From: Anas platyrhynchos
Lineage: Eukaryota > Chordata > Aves > Anseriformes > Anatidae
Reading direction: 5' to 3'
NCBI RefSeq assembly: GCF_047663525.1
Contig: NC_092606.1
Location: 6,136,501-6,200,500, forward strand
Length of the DNA stretch: 64,000 nt
Positions 50,912 through 59,169 of this stretch are shown here, piece after piece. The notes under the pieces are model-generated. The model was not told the DNA's origin. It ran no database searches and worked only from the letters and a program-made list of their open reading frames with translations. Made by a program: the position numbers and the translations under genes. Position 1 is the stretch's first letter. Each line of letters starts with the position of its first letter.

Positions 50912-50917
50912 ATTAAA
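50912..50917 (+). terminator. Poly(A) signal of the left chemokine copy
   Basis: ATTAAA about 235 bases after the stop codon and followed by T-rich sequence. Confidence 0.6.
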
Positions 50918-51186
50918 GTGTTTAGATTATAAAACCCCTTTGTTTGTCTCTGAACTCCCTTCCATGGCGCTTCGCCCTCCCCTGGTTGGGCTCAGTTCCT
51001 ACAGAGCAACCCCTGCCCTCAGCACATCCCCACCGGGTGCTGTTGGAACTTTGTCTTGGGGTCCTGACCCCAGCTCCTCGATGGGAAACAGCCCCAGCAG
51101 TACAGACAGGAGGGTCGGGGCCACTGCGGCTGCTCTGCCCTGCGGTGCTCAGGCACATCAGCAAACCCACCTGTGATGTTTCACCT

Positions 51187-51192
51187 TTTATT
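51187..51192 (-). terminator. Poly(A) signal overlapping the stop codon of the PHF7-like gene
   Basis: The minus strand reads CCCTAATAAAAGG: the TAA stop (51191-51193) overlaps AATAAA. If used, the 3' UTR would be only about 15-30 bases. Confidence 0.55.
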
Positions 51193-53539
51193 AGGGACAT
51201 CCTCCAGGGTTGTTGGTCAGTGGCTGGGAGGTGGCCGAGGGGCTTTCTGTGGGCTGGGAGGGCAGCTGGCTGCCGGGGTGACCTTGTAGCATCCCAGCCT
51301 CGTGTTCCAGACCTGAACTCCCAGGAGCCGGGGTGCTGCACGTGGGTCCCTGCGCTGGGGCTGTGGGGTCTGGGTTGGCTGCTCCAGGTGACACTGAGGG
51401 GGCTGCAAGAGGCAGGGAGATGAGCACAAGCTCCATCCATCACACACCCTTGTGCCCATCTCCTGGTCCCATGGCTGGGATTTCTCTCCAGGGCAGGTGA
51501 CCATGGTGGCCACGTGTCTATGGGGATGTCCCTCAGCTGCAGCTCTCACCGGTGCACGTGTCGGCGCAGTCGCTGCACTCCCAGGAGCTGATGTCTTCCC
51601 CGATGTCAGAGCAGAGCTGATGGGTCCCGCAGGAGCCACAGGAGCTGCAGAGCAGCAACCTCCAGGGCCTGGGGGACCGATGGCACCGATGTCCCATGGT
51701 CACCAAGGGTCCCAGGGCTGTGGGGTGCCAGCCCTGGTAGCGTCCGTCCTGCTCCCACCCCAGCAGATGGGGCTGAGCTGCCAGCATGCACCATGTGCCG
51801 TGCTGAGCTCAGCACCCTGGGGAACCTCCATCCCAGCCTGAAGGAGGAGACAAAAGTGTTATCTCCTCGCTGCGGGGACGGGGCCTCCACCACTCACCCC
51901 GTGTCCTCTGACTGCTCCCGTCCCACCGGGCACAGGCACTGGCTGGCGTCGCAGGATCTATGCCGCTGGTAATGCTCCTCGAAAGCCCCGTCCTCCTCCC
52001 AGGCAGCGTCCCTGCGGGAGCCGGGGACAGCTCAGTCCTGGGAGGATGAGGGGGACCCTGGGGAGGCAGGAGGGGACTGGCTTGGGGCTCATTGTGGAGC
52101 CAGACAGAGGCAGGGAGAGGGATGCTGACCTGTCGGGGATTTTGATGCCCAGGCGAAACATCTCCTCCTGGAAGGTCTGCATGTCCTGGCACAGCGGGCA
52201 GCGGAAATGGTGCAGGGCTGAGCTCAGCGCCTGGCTCTGGGGCAGGGGTGGCATCAGCGGGGTGGGAAGGTCCCAGGTACCCCCCCCCCACAGATTTGGG
52301 TGATGCTGGGGGGCGATGCCACCCACCTGGATGCAGCGGCGGTGGAACCAGGCGCTGGTGCAGGCGGGACAGACCAGGGTGTTGTAGCAGGGCCGCCTCG
52401 CCACCGCCTCCAGGCAGATGACACACGGGCTGTGGCCCTGCTGCGGTGTTCGCAGTCGCTGTGCCGGCCGGTGCTGCCAGCAAAAGGACCTGGGGGACAG
52501 GGCTGGCAGCTCAGCTCCCTGCCCCGTCCCTCCTCCAGCCCCAGAGGGTGCCCGCACTCACTTGAACTCCCCGAAAAACTGAGAGACGCAGCCCTGCTCG
52601 ATGCCGCAGGGGAAGTGGAAGTTTCGGGGACATCTCCGGACCTGGCAGGTGACCGAGGCGCCCTGCTGCCAGCAGATGCAGCACGTCTGGGGACAGCAGG
52701 AGGGTGGCTGCCATCAGCACGGGGCTCCCGGGGTGCTCAGGGAGCCCGTGCCCCGCAGAGCCCGGTGACATTTCGGTGGGCCACCTGGCTGGGGACACCG
52801 CACCACTGATAAAACCTTAACCCCATAACCCGTAACCCCTTTGAGCATCCTCAAAATGCTCGGGTTTTGAGGGAAAGACTTTTTTTGGACAAACAAGGCT
52901 GTGGTGAGCTGTTTGCAGCCGGCTGCTGGAGCATCCCAACCCAGGGGCACGGGGACCGAGGTGGGGACACGTCCCCCCCCCGCCTCACCTTCTGTGCCAC
53001 CCGCTGCAGCTCCTGGTGGATGTCGGGGAAGAGGAAGCCGAAGAAACCCTCTCCGTCATCCCCTTGCTGGCTCAGCCCGCTGGCGTGGTACTGCAAGAGG
53101 GAGCCGGGGATGTGTGTGGGGTGGGCAGCTGCTGGCACGGGGTCGGGGGCCGGGGGCTGAACCCCCTGGGGGCTCACCAGGCAGTTCTCGTGGATGCAGA
53201 GCCCGTCCTGCTGGCACGTCTCCCCAAACACCTCGGGGTCGTCGTCTGCCCGCTGGCACAGCCTGCACACTGCCGTGGGGACGGTGGCATTATCACCCCC
53301 AGCACTGTGCCGGGGGGGCCCACGGGGGTGACAGCAGCATATGGGGGAGGGCTGGGGGAGAGGCAAACCCCCTACGGGGATGCTCTGCGCTCACCTTCCT
53401 CCTCGGGGACATGCCGCTTCTTTTTTGGGGGGGACGGCACCTGAGGGGACCCTGCCAGCACCCTGAGCGGGGCTGTGGGACTGAGGGGGCCAGCTGGGGG
53501 GGGTTGTGGCACCCTGCGGCGCCGGGGTCTCAGCTCCAT
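51191..53539 (-). CDS. PHF7-like PHD/RING-type zinc-finger protein, nine coding exons
   Basis: Resembles PHF7 (and the N-terminal part of G2E3), nuclear zinc-finger proteins; PHF7 is a testis histone reader and ubiquitin ligase. Coding exons: 53395-53539, 53178-53269, 52989-53090, 52562-52686, 52327-52489, 52130-52236, 51898-52011, 51550-51668, 51191-51402. All phases join: 392 residues against 381 in human PHF7. In order: a basic Pro-rich start (MELRPRRRRV, then PPKKKRHVPEEE, a possible nuclear signal); an extended PHD (CRLCQRADDDPEVFGE about 50; CCICWQQGA about 115; NFHFPCGIEQGCVSQFFGE); a RING-like finger (CVICLEA..CPACTSAWFHRRCIQ..FRCPLCQ, about 173-220); the family motif FRLGIKIPDRDAAWE; a last finger (LLLCSSCGSCGTHQLC..WECSDC); and a 70-residue Pro/Ser/Thr-rich tail unlike PHF7. 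Start ATG 53537-53539 is the first in frame with good downstream sense; upstream non-coding exons are unknown. Retaining the last intron would end the protein five residues after the final finger (..CTGESCS). Confidence 0.9.
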
Positions 53540-53906
53540 CACCGCATGGGGCCGAGGGGAGGTTGGTGGGGTCAGGAACCGTCCCCTTCCTTGTCCCCAC
53601 AGTTTTGGGGACAAGAAGGGGAGCCGAGCTGGTGGCAGCGCCCTGCACTGGGGGGCGGGGGGGTGATGGGTGTGTGACACGGCCCCGCACATTGTGATGG
53701 AGCACTGAGGAACCCCAGGGGAGGTGATGTGGTGGTGATGTCAGGATGAGCACAGCCACGACACAGGGGGCTGAGTGTGCTGGGGGGGCCCTAAGGGACA
53801 GGGACCCCATGTTGGGATGCCAGCATCACCCCACAGGGCCCGGCTCCCACCCTGGGGGTATAGCAGGGAGATGAGAGCCAAACAAAGGGTTTTGCAGGCC
53901 AAGCAC

Positions 53907-53912
53907 TTTATT
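53907..53912 (-). terminator. Poly(A) signal of the right chemokine copy
   Basis: AATAAA on the minus strand about 105 bases after the stop codon. The 3' UTR lacks ATTTA motifs. Confidence 0.6.
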
Positions 53913-54018
53913 TAGGCATCAGAGCCCCTGACTCTTGACAAGCATTTTGATGTCTTCTCCGTCATCTTTGTAATTTGACTTTGTTAGCAGTGATTGGGGC
54001 AGCAGCAGCAGGGAAGGG

Positions 54019-54757
54019 TCAGTTTTTCTTCTCAAAGTGCTTCAGGTGTGCCTTCACCCAGGCGGCCTGGGGGTCCGCGCATATCTCCCTCCCCTTTGTG
54101 GTGACCAGGCTGCAGGGAGAAAACCAGCGTTAGGATGCTGGGAGGGGGCAGCAGGGGGCCAGAGCTGGGTCCTGCCAGCAGCACCCCGCATGTCCCCAGC
54201 CATGTTCCCGTCCCCTGTCCCCCTCCCAGCAATGCACAGGGCTCTGCCCTGGACATTGCACCCCAAACCCCAGGAATGAAGGGTACTCACACCACCCCAG
54301 GCTGGCTGCAGCTGGTGCTGGTGATGTAGGCAGAGGCGATGAGGCTACGCGGGACGGGGCGCTGCTGGTAGCTGAAGCAGCAGGTGGTGAGGGCGTTGTC
54401 TGTGGGGGCAGAGAAACAGAGCTCAGTGAGACCCCACACTACAGCCAGTGCTCCACCCAAGGACTTACCATCACCCGTCCACCCCTTGTGTTGCATCCCC
54501 CAAGCACAGACCCCTGGAGATGCCATCCCTCGGGCTGAGCCCCAGCACTGGTGGCAACCACCCGCACCCCACCACGAGGGTCCCATCCATGGGAAGGGGG
54601 ACGGGGGTCTCCGTCTGCCCCAGAAGCTGCCTTATGGGGATGGGGCTCCCAGCCCCAGGGGGTCACAGTGACACCCAGACTTACCAAGATGGGCCACAGC
54701 TGGGGAGCAGAGAGCCAGGAGGAGGAGAGCGGCCAGGACAGCTGCGAAGACCTTCAT
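54019..54757 (-). CDS. CC chemokine, right copy of inverted pair
   Basis: Same product class as the left copy. Exons 54685-54757, 54291-54399, 54019-54109; 90 residues. Signal peptide as in the left copy with F13L. The mature start is HLDNALTTCCFSYQQ (left: HLDGVPTTCCFSYQQ). Other differences: TSTSC for TSSNC, GVVLVTTKG for GVILVTKKG, and QAAW for QAPW. The four core cysteines and the ADPQ..WVKAHLKHFEKKN C-terminus are kept, so it looks functional. The 3' UTR is unrelated to that of the left copy. Placed in the MIP-1/HCC-like branch with the same caution. Confidence 0.93.
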
Positions 54758-54836
54758 GGTGCTGAGCGGATGGCAAGAGGGGCTGGAGGTGGCTGCGGGG
54801 CTCTCCTCAGCACAATGCTCAGCCCCTGCTTCTGCC

Positions 54837-54843
54837 TTTTATC
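54837..54843 (-). promoter_or_regulatory. TATA-like box of the right chemokine copy
   Basis: ATAAAAG on the minus strand about 80 bases upstream of the ATG. The shared TTACATAA-type element is at 54896-54903. Confidence 0.6.
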
Positions 54844-55764
54844 CTATGGCCACTGGGCAAGCGCAGAAAAGGATGCACGCATTGTTCCTAGGAAATTATG
54901 TAAGGACACCTGATTTTTGCTGAGAAAGTCTGATTTTTGGAGTAGAAATGCTGATTTTTGGAGAAAGCGAGGAAGCTGCAAAAGGGGAAGCGCCAGCCAC
55001 AGGAGCACTGCTTTCGGATTCCATTTTGGTGTTCGCTGGGGATGAACTGGGGCCCAAAGCCCTGTGGTGAGAGCCAGGCTGGGACACGGGGCTCTACAGA
55101 TGGAGCCCTGATGGGATCTGATGGATTAAGGCTGCTCCATCCTCCCTGTGCTCAACCAGCTCTAAAGCGTCCGTGGTTTCCATCACTTGGAGCGTAAGGA
55201 CTTTGGTGACGGAGTGCCCAGCACCCCACGGTCCCATTTCCTTCGTCCTGGCAGCAGGATGCTAACCGCCCGATGTCCCCGTTGCTGCCTTGGGGTGGCA
55301 GAGGGGCTCTGGTGAGAAGGGGAGGATTGTCCCCGCCTGGTGCTGGCGACTGCCAGGCTCCAGAAGGAGCGGGGCCACCCCGGGGTGCCCATCTGCAAGG
55401 GCCCAGCTGGGGCTAAGGGACGGTGCCAAGCCCCCAGGCTTTGTCCTTCTGCAGCCACCAGCGTTTAACTCCCGGCTCCCTCCTGAGGAAAGCAACAACC
55501 TCCCCCCCAAGTCCTCAAAATCCAACTTTTCTCCTCTGTCTGCCTAAATTCACATCCCACGGGGCATCCTCAGCGTCCTTAAACCCACAATGGGGTAGGG
55601 ACAGCTCAATGTGGGGGGCTACGGGGCCAGCCTTCACCCCCTTGGTTTCACTGCCCCATGACACCTTCTGGGCAGTTCCTGGTCTCCGTGGGGATGCCAA
55701 CCCCCTCCCCAAACCCCTCTTTCCTCCAGCAGGATTTAAGTCACTCCAGTTCAGGACAGGGCTC

Positions 55765-55770
55765 TTTATT
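55765..55770 (-). terminator. Poly(A) signal of the third chemokine
   Basis: AATAAA on the minus strand about 150 bases after the stop codon. Confidence 0.6.
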
Positions 55771-55918
55771 AAGGCCACCAAGGGCTGTACACGGGTGTGG
55801 AGAGGAAGAGAGGGGGGACGAAGGCAGCAGGAGCTGGGGCCAGCCCCAGGGGTTAACGAGGCACCACGGGCAGGTAGCGGGGAGGCACAAATAAATAGGG
55901 TGCATGGTGGTGGTGGCT

Positions 55919-56915
55919 TCACACCACGGCATTGCTCAGCTTCTGTCTGTTCAGGTACTCCTGGAACCAGGGCTCTTCGGGGTCCACGCAGACCTTCCTC
56001 CCCTTCAGCAGCTCCACTCTGGGGGCAGAGGGGTGGTGTTAGATGGGGTGACCCCCCCTTTGACCCCATCACCCCTCTCCCCCCCAAAATGCTGACTTTG
56101 GGCATCTTAAATTTCTTATAAACCCTGGCTTCCTTCCCATTTTTATCAGTGAAACAGGGGGTTGGGGTTGCAGGGACATTCGGAAGAAACAGGGAAGGGG
56201 GGTGCGCATCTCACACAGCACCCGGGGCGGGGTGTGACTCATTTTGGGGTGTCCCTGATGGCAGGTGAAACCTCAGGGAGGGTGGGCGAGCGAGGGCGAG
56301 GAGCGTGGTGGGGAGGAAGGCTGGGGGAGGAAGATTGAAGATTGGGGGAGGAAGATTGGGGGAGGAAGGCCATGGGACCGGGGCACTCACCTCACGCCTC
56401 TGCGGGAGCAGTTTGGGAGCGTCTCCTCGTAGCTCCGGATGAGCGAGGCAGGGATTTTCTTCTGGAAGAACATATCCTTGTAGCAGCATTTGGAGCGGGG
56501 GCTGCGGACTGAGAGCAGACAGGGCTTGGTGCTGTCCCCAGGGGTGTCACTGCTCCCCAGGCACCTTCCTGCTCCCCCTGCTCCGAGGGTCCCCGGAGTG
56601 TCCCCAGCTCTGTGGGTTTGCCCCATTGATGGACCCCCCTGGTTCTGCCCATCAGGAAAGCCCCAGAAACGAGCCCCTACCCCTGGGGCATGCCCAGACC
56701 CCTCGGCACCTGCTGAAGCTGTGCCTGAGCCTATTTTGGCTCCATTTAACAGGAATGGGACACCTCCAGCACCCCAACTCCCCAACAGGAGCATCGCCAA
56801 AGCTGCGCCCCTGACCCCAAACATCTCCGTGTCGGTACTTACAGGATAAGCCCCAGCTTTCAGTCCAGACAGCAGCGAGCAGCAGGGCGACCAGGGTCAG
56901 GGAGAAGAGCTTCAT
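55919..56915 (-). CDS. CC chemokine, third gene, subgroup unassigned
   Basis: Three exons, 56843-56915, 56391-56508, 55919-56018, standard phases 1 and 2; 96 residues. Signal peptide about 1-23 (MKLFSLTLVALLLAAVWTES..). The mature start is rich in basic residues (FRSPRSKCCYKDMFFQKKIP), with CC at 32-33, then TLPNCSRRGVRVELLKGRKV, CVDPEEPWFQEYL and a tail NRQKLSNAVV. The Asp-Pro after the last core cysteine is kept. It is clearly diverged from the inverted pair, with exon 2 longer (118 bases against 109). It has CC-family structure but I cannot name an orthologue; relatives among avian MCP-side genes are plausible. A TTG codon two codons upstream of the ATG is not a credible start. Confidence 0.88.
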
Positions 56916-57009
56916 ATCCAACCTGGCTTTATCAGCTCCAGCGACCCGTAGCTCTCGCTTGTTTCGGGGCTACGGTGAGCTACCTGCCTCTCCTGCCTGC
57001 GCCTTGGCG

Positions 57010-57017
57010 TTATAAAG
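57010..57017 (-). promoter_or_regulatory. TATA box of the third chemokine, with near-consensus kappaB site upstream
   Basis: CTTTATAA on the minus strand about 95 bases upstream of the ATG. GGAAATTCC at 57104-57112 (minus strand GGAATTTCC), about 90 bases further upstream, is one base short of the kappaB consensus. Confidence 0.6.
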
Positions 57018-57896
57018 CCCCCGGGCAGCATTTCCATGACACCCCCGGACTCTCCCCAGTGGAAGAAGTGCTCGTCGGCGTTCATAAAGGGCAAGTGGTG
57101 AATGGAAATTCCTCCCTCTGGCCGGTGCTGCTCCAGCCCCTGCTCACACCCAACCTACGGCCCAGGAGGACGGTTGGAAATTCTGGTGAGGAGCCACAGC
57201 TCTGCGCCGCCGGTGATGCGCTGGGGACAGCGATCTATTTTGGGTTCGGCTGCTGCCACTGTGACAAACCACACAGGATGATGCTTGTGCTCAGCAAAGC
57301 CCCAGGAGAGCTTCTTTTCAAAAACCATCCTGGCTGTGGTGCTGCTCTTGCAGTTCTTCACGGGGGCGTGTGGCTCCCACCAGCCCACCCGAGACCCCGT
57401 GGCTGAGTGTTGGCTGCCCACGGCGGGGGCTGTGCCACCCGTGGTGCCACCCGTGGTGGTGACCCTGCCCATCACATCTCCTCGTGACAGCCCTGGAGTG
57501 AGGGCTGGCACCAGGGCCAGGTCCTGCACCCCGAGGGGCAGCTCTGGTTGAATTTTGGCCGGGGTCTCCGTGGGGACAGCTGGTGGATGAGCACAAGAAG
57601 CCCCCTCCTTGCAGGTTGGCACCGACCCGGCGCTGTGCCCACTTCTCACCCCTTTTACTGGTGGCTTCCCCAAAGCCCACATGGATACTTCCTGACCCCG
57701 TGCACCCCCTGAATCCCTCTTCCCCCTTCTCCCACCCCCAGGACACATCAGGAATGGCCAGGACTTCATCTCTTCCCAGCGCTTTAGCGAGTCCAACGCT
57801 CACAGATGTTCTTTTGCACCCAGAGAAAGCCAAGAGGCGGACCTTGCCTGCTCCCCAGACACTTCACAGCCAGATGTTTGTGTGTACAAAGTTCCC

Positions 57897-57902
57897 TTTA
57901 AT
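57897..57902 (-). terminator. Candidate poly(A) signal of the fourth chemokine
   Basis: ATTAAA on the minus strand about 410 bases after the stop codon. No nearer canonical signal was noticed. Confidence 0.45.
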
Positions 57903-58314
57903 TCCATCACTGCGCCTTACAAAAAAACAAGGGTGAAGCTATTCCCTCTTAACCCCTATGCTGCAGGAAGCCTGGTGAGCGCTGTGCCACCGACATGCTG
58001 GTGCTGCCACCCGCAAAGCAGTTGTCCCCTGCCTGAGACCCCGTCCTGCCTTGGTCCCAGGGTGGGGGACAGTGAAAGATACAGGAGGTACGGAGCTGCC
58101 TGCGTGCAGAGCTCCAGGGTTTGGGCGTCCCAGTGGGATGCTGGATCCGGGGATGGAAAAAAAAACAAAGATGTGAGTGCTGGTCAGCCTGGAGCTGGGC
58201 ATGGGGCCGCGATGGGAAGGACAGCCTCGATGTGCCACATTGCCCCTCGTGTCCCCATGGCCACCTCTGCCACGGGGTCATCCTGGAGGGCCCTGTGGGG
58301 TTCCCACGGCCGCG

Positions 58315-58946
58315 CTAGCTGGGGATGGAGAAGGAGCTGACTGGGAAGCTCTGCTGGTACCTCTTCACCCAGGCCCTGCCCGCCTGGGCGCAGATCTCCT
58401 TGCCGCTCTTCACCTTGAAGCTGGGCAGAGAGAAGCAAAAGGCTTAGAGGGGATGCACTACGGGGCTGCAGGGCTCAGTTTTGGGGGAGCTCGGAGATGC
58501 CTCATGCCCCATCCCACCCCTGGGCAGCGCAGGAGCAGGTCTGGCCACTGAAAAGAAAGAAGCAGCAACGCCTGCCTCCCTTGGTGCCGCCCGAGGGGCA
58601 GGGGGTACTCACATCACCGCCTGGTGCGGGCACTCGGGGCTGGTGGCGTAGCAGGAGACGACGTTGTCCCTCTTGATTCGTCTCGTCTGGAAGTTGAAGC
58701 AGCACTTGTCGGGCACGGCCGGGGCTCCTGGGGGGGACAGCGAGAGCTCAGCTCAGCCTGGAGGCCCCCAGCTCCAGTTTGCATGAAGCAAACCCACCCC
58801 CATGCACCCCCTCCTTCTTTTCTGGGGTCCCCGTGCTGTCCCCGTCCCCAGTCCCCTGGGTGGGCATGCTCACTCTGGGCCAGGTTCTCGTAGCAAAGCG
58901 TGATGAGGAGGAGGAGGACGCAGAAGGCCCCGGCTGCCTTGGCCAT
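58315..58946 (-). CDS. CCL1-like CC chemokine
   Basis: Three exons, 58874-58946, 58613-58727, 58315-58420, standard phases; 97 residues. Signal peptide about 1-23 (MAKAAGAFCVLLLLITLCYE..). The mature core begins RAPAVPDKCCFNFQTRRIKR with CC at 33-34. It has an additional cysteine at 50 in VVSCYATSPEC, where human CCL1 has LCYRNTSSIC. After the last core cysteine (73) the usual DP is replaced (CAQAGRAWVKRYQ; CCL1 has CALDTVGWVQRHR). The tail is Ser-rich (FPVSSFSIPS). These two features favour CCL1 (I-309, a CCR8 ligand) over MCP-type relatives. Human CCL1 has a further tail cysteine that is absent here. Confidence 0.88.
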
Positions 58947-59005
58947 CCTGGGCTGCAGGAGGGCTGCGGGCTGCTCCGTGCTCCCTCCTGCTTGGGACGG
59001 GGCTG

Positions 59006-59012
59006 CTTTTAT
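59006..59012 (-). promoter_or_regulatory. TATA-like box of the CCL1-like gene
   Basis: ATAAAAG on the minus strand about 60 bases upstream of the ATG. Confidence 0.55.
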
Positions 59013-59150
59013 GGGGCTGCTTCCAGTGGGGCCAGTAGTTGCGTAGACAGGGGGAGGACCTGGTTCCTGGCCATGTCCCAAAGCACAGAGGGTGGGCGAT
59101 TCCCTTCCTCTCCCAAGGAGGAAAAACTTCTCACAGAACCCAATGGGGTT

Positions 59151-59160
59151 GGGATTTTCC
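59151..59160 (-). promoter_or_regulatory. Consensus NF-kappaB site upstream of the CCL1-like gene
   Basis: GGGATTTTCC fits GGGRNNYYCC exactly and lies about 140 bases upstream of the TATA-like box. Inducible chemokine promoters commonly use such sites; binding is inferred. Confidence 0.5.
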
Positions 59161-59169
59161 AAACTCCTG

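Larger units (their letters stand above)
54000..55115 (-). repeat. Right arm of inverted chemokine duplication
   Basis: Reverse-oriented partner of 49590-50700. The 3.3-kb loop between the arms holds the PHF7-like gene. The promoter of this arm carries three spaced copies of CTGATTTTTG (from 54910, 54930, 54951); the left arm has one equivalent. Confidence 0.9.

Noticed and set aside
52901-53677. Long plus-strand frame opposite the PHF7-like gene
   Set aside because: It is the antisense shadow of zinc-finger exons in GC-rich DNA. The minus strand has nine splice-consistent exons with family similarity.
55515-56121. Overlapping 196- and 232-codon frames on opposite strands
   Set aside because: They span chemokine exon 3, intron and 3' flank without any recognisable motif; a product of high GC content.
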